Positions 1 to 7,850 are shown, numbered from the stretch's first letter. The stretch is 12,384 nucleotides of DNA from Verrucomicrobiota bacterium (GCA_018610125.1 JAHEOI010000282.1:1-12384); one strand, 5' to 3'. The notes: generated from the letters alone by a model not told the origin. Made by a program: numbers and translations.

Positions 1-164
1 GGCAGCGGCTTAGGCGCCTTCAAATGGCAGCCGCTTGTACGGTTGGGTCGGTCCGTCGGATGCCCTTTCTTTCGACTTACTCGAAGAGAGGGCGTGGGAC
101 GGACTGGCAGAGGCTTCCAGTAACGCTCCGCCGATGTGAAGCGATGTGATCTCGTTTATCGACA
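1..164. other. Gene-free left edge with two hairpins
   Basis: No reading frame here resembles a known protein. The plus frame from base 1 is open to a stop at 121-123 but gives an unremarkable Arg/Gly-rich peptide. Two foldable elements are visible. The first pairs 4-10 with 29-35 (7 bp). The second is long: 51-57 pairs with 98-104 (7 bp, perfect) and, after a small internal loop, 62-71 pairs with 84-93, continuing into 73-75/81-83 with a one-base bulge and a 5-nt loop. No T tract follows, so a standard intrinsic terminator is not supported. This could be the 3' part of a structured RNA or transcript cut by the window edge, or the recJ leader. I could not match it to tmRNA, RNase P RNA, SRP RNA or a tRNA. 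Confidence 0.4.
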
Positions 165-1886
165 ATGAAGTATCGTTGGTCAATCGCGTCATGGAATGCG
201 GCTTTAACGGGGGCGCTGGCGAAGCAAGGCGGGATCAGTGAGCTGCTGGCGCAATGCTTGATCAATCGGGGCCTCGAGGAAACGGAGTCGATCGAGAGCT
301 TTCTTGATCCGCGATTGAAGCGGCTGAGTGATCCCTTCTTGGTCCCCGATTTGCAGTCGGCTGTGGAGCGGCTCTGGAAGGCCCGAGAGCTGAGGGAGCC
401 GGTGGTGGTGCTTGGCGATTACGACGTCGACGGCATAACCTCGACGGCGATTTTGGCCGAGCTCCTTGGCACATTGGGATGGGCTGTCCGGACGTATTTG
501 CCTCACCGGATGGACGAGGGCTACGGGCTGAGTGAGGCCGCCGTTGCAAACTGCTTGAAGAGACTGCCGTGTCGCGTGCTGATCGCTGTCGATTGCGGCT
601 CAACGGCCTCCATCACCATTGAGGCACTTCAGACAAAGGGGGTGGATGTGATCGTGCTCGACCATCACCAGGTTTCGGTGCCGCCCCCGCGCCCGTGGGC
701 TTTGGTCAATCCTCAAAACCGGTCGGGCCCGGGTGATGATTTGAAGGAGCTTTGCTCGGCCGGTCTGGCATTCAAGCTCGCGCACGGCCTGGTCAAGAAG
801 GGCCGAGATATGGGCATGCCGGAAGCAAGGGAATTCGACGTCCGCCGTTTTTTGGATTTGGTGGCATTGGGTACCATTGCAGACCTGGTTCCATTGACGG
901 GTGAGAATCGGATCCTGGCCCATAAGGGGCTCGGCTACCTTAATGCGAGCGAGCGTCCCGGATTGACCGCTCTCAAGGAAGTGTCCCGAAGCGGGGAGCG
1001 GGTCGGGGTCTATGAGGTCGGGTTCCAATTGGCGCCTCGTTTGAATGCAGCGGGTCGACTGGAGGAGGCGCTGAATGCGTTGCGTCTGTTGCAGGCGACT
1101 GAGATGGAGGAGGCGCAATCCCTTGCGAGGGCATTGGACCGGCAGAACCGGGAGCGCCAGCGCATCGAGCAATCGATTACGGAGGAGGTGTCTCGGATGG
1201 TCCGGGCGAAATTCCGGGCCGAATCCGATTTCGTCATCGTCGAGGGGGATGTGCATTGGCATGTGGGGGTGGTTGGGATTGTTGCCTCACGCGTGGTCAG
1301 GGAGTTTTATCGCCCGACGATTATCGTTGGCGGGGATGGTGTCCAGTGCTCTCACGGGTCGGGTCGAAGTATTGATGGCTTTGATTTGGCCGAGGCGTTG
1401 CGGGACTGCGACGACCTTCTGTTGAACCACGGCGGGCATGCCATGGCGGCAGGGATTACGATCGAGCCGGATAGCCTGGAGGCATTTCGAGACCGATTGA
1501 ATGCGTTGGCGCGTAAGCGGTTGAGTCCGAAGCAATTCTATCCGGAGCTTGCGATTGACGCGACCGTCGGGTTGTCGGAGCTGACATTGGCGCGAGTGGA
1601 AGAGCTTGGGCGCCTTGAGCCGTCGGGTCAAGGGAATCCGAGAGTACGTCTGAAAGCGAATGGATTGGCCCATGCCAAGCCGCCCAAGGTTATCGGGCGC
1701 GACCAGAAGCATGTGAAGTGCTGGGTCACCGATGGGAGCGCGACGCGGGAAGTCATCTGGTGGGGAGGAGGCTCTGAAACGTGGCCGGAGGGGCGATTCG
1801 ATCTCGCGTTTGAGCCGCAGATTAACGAATTCAACGGAGAGCGCTCGGTTCAATTGAAACTGTTGGATTGGAAACAAGCGGGGTAA
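165..1886 (+). CDS. recJ: Single-stranded-DNA-specific exonuclease RecJ
   Basis: A 573-aa DHH-superfamily protein, full length for RecJ (usually 550-580 aa). RecJ degrades single-stranded DNA 5' to 3' in the cytoplasm and acts in RecF-pathway recombination, mismatch repair and base excision repair. The metal-binding DHH-domain motifs appear in order: DYDVDG (85-90), VDCG (142-145), DHHQ (166-169) and GTIADLVPL (236-244). The DHHA1 domain follows with GRSIDGFDL (400-408) and GGHAMAAG (423-430). The C-terminal OB-fold part is present, with LEPSGQGNP (484-492), the usual spacer before the RecJ OB domain. The ATG at 165 gives the normal RecJ N-terminus (tryptophan, LL-x-RG, FLDPRL at 46-51); no good ribosome binding site precedes it. 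The stop overlaps the ispD start, so the two are probably co-transcribed. Nothing looks damaged. Confidence 0.97.
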   Translation: MKYRWSIASWNAALTGALAKQGGISELLAQCLINRGLEETESIESFLDPRLKRLSDPFLVPDLQSAVERLWKARELREPVVVLGDYDVDGITSTAILAELLGTLGWAVRTYLPHRMDEGYGLSEAAVANCLKRLPCRVLIAVDCGSTASITIEALQTKGVDVIVLDHHQVSVPPPRPWALVNPQNRSGPGDDLKELCSAGLAFKLAHGLVKKGRDMGMPEAREFDVRRFLDLVALGTIADLVPLTGENRILAHKGLGYLNASERPGLTALKEVSRSGERVGVYEVGFQLAPRLNAAGRLEEALNALRLLQATEMEEAQSLARALDRQNRERQRIEQSITEEVSRMVRAKFRAESDFVIVEGDVHWHVGVVGIVASRVVREFYRPTIIVGGDGVQCSHGSGRSIDGFDLAEALRDCDDLLLNHGGHAMAAGITIEPDSLEAFRDRLNALARKRLSPKQFYPELAIDATVGLSELTLARVEELGRLEPSGQGNPRVRLKANGLAHAKPPKVIGRDQKHVKCWVTDGSATREVIWWGGGSETWPEGRFDLAFEPQINEFNGERSVQLKLLDWKQAG

Positions 1887-2626
1887 TGGCCGTGAGCAGC
1901 AGGGCAAAGGAGATAGAATCTCGGTCGGCAGCGAAAGCGGCGGCAATCATTGTCGCCGCTGGGAAAGGGACGCGCATGGGGGGCGATCAAGACAAGCTCT
2001 TCCTTGAGGTTGCGGGGCTGCCGGTCGTTGCTCACACCTGGCAATCCTTTGATCGGATTGCGGCCATCGAGGAGATCGTCCTGGTCGTGCGAGATGGATT
2101 GCAAGGGACATTCCTCGAAATTGGTCGCCGTTGCGGCTTAAGCAAGCCGTTTCGATTTGCTGTGGGTGGTGCTCAGCGCCAGGATTCGGTTTGGAATGGC
2201 CTGCAAGCGCTCTCGGAAGAGGCCAAGGTGGTGGCGATTCAGGATGGGGCTCGTCCCTGCACTTCGGTTGAGATTATCGAAAAGGCGATCCATATGGCGG
2301 ATGACCAAGGGGCGGCTGTCGTGGCCGAGCGCGTGAGCGATACGATCAAGGAGTCGATCGATCGGAGTGTTATCAGCCGTCATCTGAACCGGAGTCATCT
2401 TTGGGCGGTGCAAACCCCGCAATGCTTTCGCGTGGCGGTCATTCAAAGGGCTTTGGAAGCCGTTCGGGAGCGTGAGATCGAGGTCACAGACGATACTGCG
2501 GCCTGTGAGCTTATCGATCAACCGGTTCACCTTGTGCCGAATCCAAGCCCGAACCCTAAGCTGACACGCCCCGAAGATCTCCCTTATCTGGAATTGCTCC
2601 TGAAGGGTGGAGGAGTAGCTGGGTAG
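1886..2626 (+). CDS. ispD: 2-C-methyl-D-erythritol 4-phosphate cytidylyltransferase
   Basis: A 246-aa IspD, which joins CTP and 2-C-methyl-D-erythritol 4-phosphate to CDP-methylerythritol in the non-mevalonate isoprenoid pathway. The nucleotide-binding signature AAIIVAAGKGTRMG lies at about residues 18-31, followed by DKLFLEVAGLPV where most family members have PKQ(F/Y). Further family motifs are QDGARP, DTIKE, LWAVQTPQCF, TDDTAACE and NPKLTRPEDL. The start is placed at the ATG at 1886, whose A is the last base of the recJ stop (TAATG); this implies translational coupling. A TTG 18 bp upstream is in frame but less likely. The first 15 or so residues (Ser/Arg/Ala-rich) are a short extension relative to typical IspD of about 230 aa. 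No ispF is fused or adjacent. Confidence 0.95.
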   Translation: MAVSSRAKEIESRSAAKAAAIIVAAGKGTRMGGDQDKLFLEVAGLPVVAHTWQSFDRIAAIEEIVLVVRDGLQGTFLEIGRRCGLSKPFRFAVGGAQRQDSVWNGLQALSEEAKVVAIQDGARPCTSVEIIEKAIHMADDQGAAVVAERVSDTIKESIDRSVISRHLNRSHLWAVQTPQCFRVAVIQRALEAVREREIEVTDDTAACELIDQPVHLVPNPSPNPKLTRPEDLPYLELLLKGGGVAG

Positions 2627-2853
2627 TTGGGTGGTTGAGCGGTTGAGCCCTGTGTTCCCTCCTCTTTTTATTCGTGACCTTGGCGCCCTTCGCGGGCAAA
2701 AAATTCCCTCCACAGAAGGGGAGGAAGAGGTGGCCCGCGAAGGGCGCGAATTAGCGCGAATGGGGGAAAGTAGAAGGGTGGAGAAGTGGCTGGAGGCAAA
2801 ATACGCGCTTGCACTCGAAGGCCTGGCAATCTAGTTTTGACTCATTGAGGCTT
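2627..2853. repeat. Intergenic palindromic repeat and short tandem repeat
   Basis: This 227-bp gap has no credible gene. Directly after ispD is a degenerate G/T-rich stretch with two exact tandem copies of GGTTGAGC (2633-2640, 2641-2648). A large inverted repeat follows: GCGCCCTTCGCGGGC at 2683-2697 is perfectly complementary to 2733-2747 (15 bp, 35-nt loop). The arms extend imperfectly outward over 2670-2682 and 2748-2761, where both ends carry ATTCG-type sequence. The loop holds a smaller CCTCC/GGAGG pairing. A related right arm occurs at 6510-6522, so this looks like a dispersed palindromic element rather than a gene-specific terminator. It may still separate ispD and ctp transcripts. A 67-codon frame across it is an accident of the repeat. 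Confidence 0.75.
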
Positions 2854-4167
2854 ATGAATAAACGAATCGCTTATGGGTTGCTCTTGGCGGTCCTCGGGCT
2901 CAATTTGGTAATGGGGGCGCAAGTCTACCTCTATTCGGCCCGGGCCTCCGGCAATGGGGACGTCTATTCGAATATCGAGCTTTTTACCCATGTCTTGGAA
3001 AAGGTGCGCCACCAGTATGTCGAGGGGGGCGACCTGACGTACAAGAAGCTGATTTACGGGGCCCTGAATGGAATGCTCGACACGCTTGATCCTCATAGCG
3101 AATTTTTGGAGCCTCAGGCACACACCGAGCTTCGCAATGACACGGAAGGTGAGTTTGGGGGCATCGGGGTTGTCGTCACGAAGCGAAACGGATTTCTGAC
3201 CGTCGTTTCCCCGATCGACGGGACACCGGGGCATCGGAAAGGAATTGTCTCCGGGGACCGGATCATCAAGATCAACGGCGAGAGCACCGAAGATTTCAGC
3301 TTGGAGGATGCCGTTGACCGTCTGCGAGGGAAGCCGGGCACGACGGTGAACATCACCCTGTACAATCCGGAAACGCAAGAATCGCGCCAAGTCAAGATTG
3401 AACGTGCGGTGATCGAGGTCCGGACGATCAAAGATATCAATGGCGATCAGGCATTTCCGGTCGGTGAGGATGGGATCGGCTACATTCGGATCACGCAGTT
3501 TGGTGAGAAAACCTCGAATGAGCTCGATCAAGCATTGGAGACACTTCAAAGAAAGGGGATGGAGTATCTTATCCTGGACCTTCGGGGGAATCCGGGTGGC
3601 CTCCTGGATCAGGCAGTCAAGGTGTGTGAAAAGTTCGTGCCGCGAGGGCAACTGATCGTTTCCACGAAGGGACGTGACGGCGAGACGCTGGAGAAGCGGA
3701 AGGCGAGCTATTCGGATCCTTACAAAGCGATTCCGATCGTGGTCTTGGTCAACGGGGGGAGCGCGAGTGCTTCGGAAATTGTCGCGGGATGCCTGCAGGA
3801 CCTGAATCGCGCGATTATCTTGGGTGAGCAAACCTTCGGTAAGGGGTCGGTCCAGAGCATCTTGCCGTTGCCGGATGGCTCGGCCTTACGGCTGACAACG
3901 GCCAAATATTACACACCGAGCGAGCGAGCGATTCACGGAAACGGCGTTGAACCGGATGTTGTGGTTCCGATGGCGCGAGAAACCGAGCGTGATCTCTATT
4001 ACAAGCGAAGCGGTGGATTGAAGTCGCTCGACAAGAAGACTCGCAAGCGGGTCAAGGCGGTGGAGGACGCCCAGTTGCAGCGGGCAAGGGATCTCCTGAC
4101 CGGCATTCGCGTCTATTCGATGCGGCACAAAGGGGGCCTAATGAAGCGGGTTGCCTCCGGGAAATGA
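2854..4167 (+). CDS. ctp: S41 family C-terminal processing protease (Ctp/Prc type)
   Basis: A 437-aa serine protease of the carboxy-terminal processing family. These enzymes act outside the cytoplasmic membrane and trim or degrade proteins from the C-terminus, often cell-wall or envelope proteins. Residues 1-22 form a signal peptide or anchor (KR near the start, then a hydrophobic stretch). A PDZ domain spans about 100-180 (FGGIGVVV, then VSGDRIIKING). The S41 core follows with GYIRITQF, LDLRGNPGGLLDQAV (241-255) and GGSASASEI (301-309). By the usual spacing the catalytic set is S305, K330 (TFGKGSVQ) and Q334. The ATG at 2854 is preferred over a TTG at 2809 because it begins at the signal sequence; a weak GAGG lies just upstream. 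The C-terminal 60 residues are basic. The stop overlaps tsaD by 4 bp (ATGA), implying coupled translation. Confidence 0.95.
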   Translation: MNKRIAYGLLLAVLGLNLVMGAQVYLYSARASGNGDVYSNIELFTHVLEKVRHQYVEGGDLTYKKLIYGALNGMLDTLDPHSEFLEPQAHTELRNDTEGEFGGIGVVVTKRNGFLTVVSPIDGTPGHRKGIVSGDRIIKINGESTEDFSLEDAVDRLRGKPGTTVNITLYNPETQESRQVKIERAVIEVRTIKDINGDQAFPVGEDGIGYIRITQFGEKTSNELDQALETLQRKGMEYLILDLRGNPGGLLDQAVKVCEKFVPRGQLIVSTKGRDGETLEKRKASYSDPYKAIPIVVLVNGGSASASEIVAGCLQDLNRAIILGEQTFGKGSVQSILPLPDGSALRLTTAKYYTPSERAIHGNGVEPDVVVPMARETERDLYYKRSGGLKSLDKKTRKRVKAVEDAQLQRARDLLTGIRVYSMRHKGGLMKRVASGK

Positions 4168-5240
4168 AGATACTGGCGATCGAAACCTCGTGTGACGAGA
4201 CGAGTGTCGCCTTGATCGAAAATGGGGCAATCCTCGCGAACGAGGTGGCTTCTCAGATTTCCCTGCACGAGGAATATGGCGGTGTGGTTCCGGAGCTGGC
4301 AACGCGGGAGCATTTGAGGAACCTTGTCCCGGTCTCCCGTGCCGCCTTTCGTCGATCCCGCTTAGAGCCCGATCAGCTGGATGCGGTCGCGACAACCCGA
4401 GGCCCCGGCCTCCCGAACGCCCTGGTTGTCGGCTATCAGTTTGGGCAGGCGGCGGCTTTCGCCTTGAATCGCCCCTTCCTTGGAGTGCACCACCATGAAG
4501 CGCATCTCTATTCTCCGTGGATCGGTGGTGAGCCGCTTCGGGCTGACTTTAAACGCTTTGAGCCGAACGTCTCATTGATCGTCAGTGGTGGTCACACCTT
4601 GTTGGTCCATTTGGATGGATTGTTGGAGCATCGCGTTTTGGGCTCGACGGTTGACGATGCGGCAGGCGAATGTTTTGACAAAGTGGCCAAGCTCATTGGT
4701 CTTGGCTATCCCGGCGGTCCGCAGCTTGATCGCCTTGCCGAAGGCGGGGATCCCGAGGCGTTCCATTTCCCCCGTCCCATGCTCAAGGAGTCGCACTTTG
4801 ATTTCAGCTTCAGCGGCTTAAAGACATCCGTGCGTTACTTTTTGGAAAAACGCCCCGGCTTGCTGGAGACCTCTCAATCACTTCAAGACCTTTGCGCGAG
4901 TGTTCAAGCCGCTATCATCGAGGTTTTGGTTACCAAAACCATCCGCGCCGCCAAGGCGATGGAGGTCGGGTTGGTGACGGCATCCGGAGGCGTCACCTGT
5001 AACCGCGGCCTGCGTCAAGGCATGGAGGAAGCTACCCGAAAGGTTGGTCTGAAATTGCAGATGGCTGACAAGGGGCTTTGCACAGACAATGCCGCAATGG
5101 TTGGCATTCTGGCGGAAATCGGTTTGTGTCGTGGGCGCGATGCGACCCACCTCGATAGCGAAGTGATTCCCAATTGGGCGCTGGAAGACCTCGTTGAAGG
5201 CAGTTCCGTTTCCAGGCCCTTAAGAGCGGTTTGGCAATAG
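4164..5240 (+). CDS. tsaD: tRNA N6-adenosine threonylcarbamoyltransferase TsaD
   Basis: A 358-aa Kae1/Qri7-family protein. With TsaB, TsaE and threonylcarbamoyl-AMP made by TsaC, it installs t6A at position 37 of tRNAs that read ANN codons. Visible family features are the N-terminal ETSCDET (7-13), the metal-binding pair H110/H114 in VHHHEAH, SGGHT (141-145), DDAAGECFDKVAKLIGLGYPGG (in 164-185), FSFSGLKT (215-221), SGGVTCN (274-280) and the metal ligand D308 in CTDNAAM. The ATG at 4164 overlaps the protease stop by 4 bp. The protein is 15-20 residues longer than most TsaD at the C-terminus. Its last codons overlap the 3' end of the convergent aminotransferase gene by 21 bp, so the tail may be an unconstrained extension. 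The other TsaBCE genes are not in the window. Confidence 0.97.
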   Translation: MKILAIETSCDETSVALIENGAILANEVASQISLHEEYGGVVPELATREHLRNLVPVSRAAFRRSRLEPDQLDAVATTRGPGLPNALVVGYQFGQAAAFALNRPFLGVHHHEAHLYSPWIGGEPLRADFKRFEPNVSLIVSGGHTLLVHLDGLLEHRVLGSTVDDAAGECFDKVAKLIGLGYPGGPQLDRLAEGGDPEAFHFPRPMLKESHFDFSFSGLKTSVRYFLEKRPGLLETSQSLQDLCASVQAAIIEVLVTKTIRAAKAMEVGLVTASGGVTCNRGLRQGMEEATRKVGLKLQMADKGLCTDNAAMVGILAEIGLCRGRDATHLDSEVIPNWALEDLVEGSSVSRPLRAVWQ

Positions 5241-6404
5241 CGATTGGAGGAAGGATTCCAGCCGGTCGAGTCCTTTTTCGAGGCTCTCCATGTCGGTGGC
5301 GTAACTGATCCGAACAAACTCATCAGCACCGAAGGCGATCCCCGGCACTGCAGCCACCTGTTTTTCCTCGAGCAGCCGTTCACAAAACGGTCGGGATGTC
5401 AAGCCGGAGTTGCGGATATTCGGGAAGAGGTAAAAGGCCCCTTGCGGCTTGTTGCAAGTGATTCCCGGCATTGATTGCAGCCGGTTCCAGGCATAGAGCC
5501 GACGTCGATCGAATTCCGCCAGCCATTCCGTGAGATGGGTCTGTGGTCCTGTCAAGGCCATGACAGCCCCTTTTTGGGCAAAGGAAACCGGGTTGCTGGT
5601 GCTGTGGCTTTGCATCGCCCCCACCGCTTGGGCGATTGGTTGCGGGGCCGCGAGGTAGCCGATTCGCCATCCGGTCATTGAATAGGCCTTGGCGAGGCCA
5701 TGAACCGTGATCGTGTGATCGTAATGCGCCTGCGAGAGGCCGGCGACGCTGGTATGGAAGACATCGTCATAAATGAGCTTCTCGTAAATCTCGTCACTCA
5801 TGATCAGGATCCCATGTCGGACGCAAATGTCGCCGATCGCCTTGATTTCCTCGGCAGAGTAAACCGTGCCGGTGGGATTGGAGGGGGAGTTAAGAATAAA
5901 CAACCGGCTCTTGGGCGTAATGGCGGCGGTAAGCTGTTCGGGAGTGATCTTGAAGCCACTCTCGTCATTCGTGGGGAGTACCTTCGGGGTCGCGCCCGCC
6001 AGCTTGACCATTTCCGGATAGCTCAGCCAATACGGTGCGGGAATGAGGACTTCGTCTCCCGGCTCACAAGTGGCCAGGATGGCGTTGGAACAAGCGTGCT
6101 TGCCGCCGTTGGTCACAATGATTTGTGACGTGGCGTAGTCGATACCATTGTCCCGCTTGAATTTATCAGAGATCGCCTGACGCAGCTCCGGGATTCCACT
6201 GCTTGGGGTGTATTTGGTGAAGCCTTGTTGGATTGCCCGGATGCATGCCTCTTTAATCGGTTCCGGGGTGTCGAAATCCGGCTCCCCTGCCCCAAAACCG
6301 ACCACATCAAATCCGTCACCGCGCATCTGCTTGGCGCGGGCGGAAATGGATAAGGTCAGAGAAGGCGACAAGGAGGCAGCCCGTTGCGCTATCCGATACT
6401 CCAT
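5220..6404 (-). CDS. aspC: Pyridoxal-phosphate class I aminotransferase (aspartate aminotransferase type)
   Basis: A 394-aa fold-type I PLP aminotransferase of the bacterial aspartate aminotransferase subgroup found in Thermus and Bacillus. It probably interconverts aspartate plus 2-oxoglutarate with oxaloacetate plus glutamate; prephenate aminotransferase activity also occurs in this subgroup and cannot be excluded. Motifs: GFGAGEPDFDTP (36-47), YTPSSGIPELR (65-75), W126 in APYW, SNPTGT with N176, SDEIYEKL with D204 and Y207, PLP-binding K239 in HGLAKAYSMTGWRIGY, and the carboxylate-binding arginine R366 in VRISYA. The start is set at the ATG at 6404, giving the standard family length and N-terminus. 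The frame is open for about 110 more codons upstream, but that stretch is composed of intergenic repeats. The ribosome binding site is weak (GGGG). The gene faces tsaD tail to tail with a 21-bp overlap. Confidence 0.93.
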   Translation of the reverse strand: MEYRIAQRAASLSPSLTLSISARAKQMRGDGFDVVGFGAGEPDFDTPEPIKEACIRAIQQGFTKYTPSSGIPELRQAISDKFKRDNGIDYATSQIIVTNGGKHACSNAILATCEPGDEVLIPAPYWLSYPEMVKLAGATPKVLPTNDESGFKITPEQLTAAITPKSRLFILNSPSNPTGTVYSAEEIKAIGDICVRHGILIMSDEIYEKLIYDDVFHTSVAGLSQAHYDHTITVHGLAKAYSMTGWRIGYLAAPQPIAQAVGAMQSHSTSNPVSFAQKGAVMALTGPQTHLTEWLAEFDRRRLYAWNRLQSMPGITCNKPQGAFYLFPNIRNSGLTSRPFCERLLEEKQVAAVPGIAFGADEFVRISYATDMESLEKGLDRLESFLQSLLPNRS

Positions 6405-6633
6405 ATCCCCATTAAGAATGCGCCAAAGCCGGACCGGTGCGCAAGCGAAAAGCGGGAAGGCCGCGAAGAAGAGCGAAGAGGGGCGAAAAAGGCTGAAGAG
6501 GGGAGGTTGGCCCGCGAAGGGGTGGAAATTTGGGATATCGGGGGCGACGTTCGGGACCTCAGCCTGATAGGGACCTCGTCCTCGAGGTCCGGGTCTCCAG
6601 CCTGATAGGGACGGCGTCCCTATCAGGTTGTCA
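6405..6633. repeat. Repeat-rich gap before the aminotransferase gene
   Basis: No gene is supported in this 229-bp interval. From about 6440 to 6510 it is a purine-rich run of degenerate GCGAAGA-type units. At 6510-6522 it carries GCCCGCGAAGGGG, matching the right arm of the palindrome at 2733-2745, with similar flanks on both sides (AGGT/AGGTT before, a GGAAATT or GCGAATT stretch after). From 6563 it holds the palindromic elements listed separately. The promoter of the minus-strand aminotransferase gene should lie here, but I could not recognise -35 and -10 boxes. Confidence 0.65.
6563..6627. repeat. Paired palindromic elements CCTGATAGGGAC
   Basis: CCTGATAGGGAC occurs at 6563-6574 and again at 6601-6612. 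The second copy is followed after GGC by its exact reverse complement at 6616-6627, giving a perfect 12-bp stem with a 3-nt loop. The first copy leads into a different stem, GGACCTCG (6571-6578) with CGAGGTCC (6583-6590), with a 4-nt loop. The perfect hairpin ends 6 bp beyond the stop of the minus-strand M23 peptidase gene, so it may end or stabilise that transcript, although no T run follows. Two related units side by side suggest a REP-like mobile or amplified element. Confidence 0.75.
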
Positions 6634-7653
6634 CTACTGGGTGAGCAATTTGAGTCGCTTGCGCCCATTCTTGGTAAGCTCCCATTCGTCACCGGATTTT
6701 CGGACCAGCTCGCGACAGGGATGTTGCTTATATTCGGCTTCATTGACGGAGAGCAGCCGAGGCTTGGTCGGAAGGTCGATCTCCGAGGGGCCTCGTGGAA
6801 TCAGCAGGAACGGAAGCCCATTGTAATCGAAGGCCACTTCATATGCGGCGAATCCGTCGCGCTCGGCGACTTCGTTTCGGCGAACCAGGTAAGGGTAGCG
6901 CTTGAGCCAAGCGAAATCAGTCTCGGGCACGAGGACCCGGTAAAGCTCGGGCCGGTTGCGTAAGAAGCGGCGAAGGCTGAAGCTGGGGCCTTTGGCCTGT
7001 TGAGCATGAAAGATTTTCGACGGATTGATCCCGACAAGGTTCCAGCCGTTGTATATGCCATGATCATTGTTGCTCTTTTCGCCATAGTGCTCCTTGAACC
7101 ACCGATTGAATCGGTCATTCAAGAAGAGATTGAGCTCAAAGTGGAGATGGGCTCTGGCTTGGGAAATCCCTTGGCTTGTATTGGTGGTGCGTCCCATGAC
7201 ACCGATGGTTTGTCCCTGGGTCACGTGGGAGCCCTCCGTTAACTGCGATCCGATCTGACTGAGGTGGGCGTAGAGGGAATAGACCTCGATTTTTTCAATA
7301 GTGTGCCGGATCACCAAGTATTTCCCGTAATTGGAAGCGCCGGCTGAGGGATTGATGTAAACCACGGTGCCATCGGCTGTGGCGAAGATCGGATCTTTGG
7401 CCTCGCCTTGCTGATTCCGCTTAACGGATTTGATGTCGATGCCTTCATGAATCCGCCAACCTTGGGAGCGGGTGCAGCCAAAGGTCCCGCTTTTCCACGT
7501 GCCTACCGTGGTCGGGGCGTAATAGGCCTCTTGAGCGTCGTCTTGGAAGATGGCTCGATTCGGTGTCGGGAGCTCAAACGGAGTCGATGAGCCTGTCGCA
7601 TTGCCGCCGTATATGGCCGTGACAAAGAGAAGAACCGTTTTCGTCAGAGGCAT
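6634..7653 (-). CDS. M23 family metallopeptidase (LytM-like), probably exported
   Basis: A 339-aa protein with a peptidase M23 domain. Such enzymes are zinc endopeptidases that cut peptide cross-links of peptidoglycan, or are inactive partners that control amidases. The zinc-binding pattern is present: H69 and D73 in HEGIDI, YAH with H130, and HLHFEL with H169 and H171. The surrounding fold is also typical (ATADGTVVYI at 91-100, YGKYLVIRH, LTEGSHVTQGQTIGVMGRT at 138-156), so it is likely active. Residues 1-16 are short, with K5 and a hydrophobic stretch, consistent with a signal peptide; the ATG at 7653 is preferred over a TTG at 7698 for this reason. Between H130 and the HxH motif and after residue 220 there are extra segments; the last 120 residues (Arg/Leu-rich, WLKRYPYLVRRNEVAERDG) match no domain I know. 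A strong hairpin lies just past the stop. Confidence 0.88.
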   Translation of the reverse strand: MPLTKTVLLFVTAIYGGNATGSSTPFELPTPNRAIFQDDAQEAYYAPTTVGTWKSGTFGCTRSQGWRIHEGIDIKSVKRNQQGEAKDPIFATADGTVVYINPSAGASNYGKYLVIRHTIEKIEVYSLYAHLSQIGSQLTEGSHVTQGQTIGVMGRTTNTSQGISQARAHLHFELNLFLNDRFNRWFKEHYGEKSNNDHGIYNGWNLVGINPSKIFHAQQAKGPSFSLRRFLRNRPELYRVLVPETDFAWLKRYPYLVRRNEVAERDGFAAYEVAFDYNGLPFLLIPRGPSEIDLPTKPRLLSVNEAEYKQHPCRELVRKSGDEWELTKNGRKRLKLLTQ

Positions 7654-7850
7654 TGGCTTCGATTGTGTCACGTCGAAGATAGTAGCGTATCGGGTCAAGG
7701 GCTTGGCGAGGCCCTAAGGGGCTGGAAAGAAATTTACCTTTCCGGTTCCGCGAAGCGAAAACCATAGCGAGGCGTAGACAGGCAATCTTGGGCGTGCTCA
7801 AAGGATTCGATTACCCACATGCCTTGCCGGGTCTGAGGCAAAACGCCTCG
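7654..7850. other. Gap between the M23 and lipoprotein genes with an inverted repeat
   Basis: No gene is visible in this 197-bp interval. TAGCGAGGCGT at 7765-7775 is the exact reverse complement of ACGCCTCGCTA at 7843-7853 (11 bp, 67 bases apart). The right arm runs into the stop codon of the minus-strand lipoprotein gene (7851-7853). A shorter GGGC/GCCC pairing occurs near 7699-7715. The pairing could serve as the 3' end of the lipoprotein transcript or be part of a dispersed repeat; there is no T tract. Confidence 0.5.

Noticed and set aside
600..1262. Minus-strand 220-codon frame inside recJ
   Set aside because: It is the antisense of strongly conserved RecJ coding sequence; long antisense frames are common in GC-rich genes.
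2631..2834. 67-codon plus-strand frame between ispD and ctp
   Set aside because: It runs straight through the palindromic repeat, has no recognisable motif, and its low-complexity composition is explained by the repeat.
6405..6743. N-terminal extension of the aminotransferase of about 113 residues
   Set aside because: The frame is open by chance through repeats and into the M23 gene on the same strand; the ATG at 6404 gives the normal family N-terminus.
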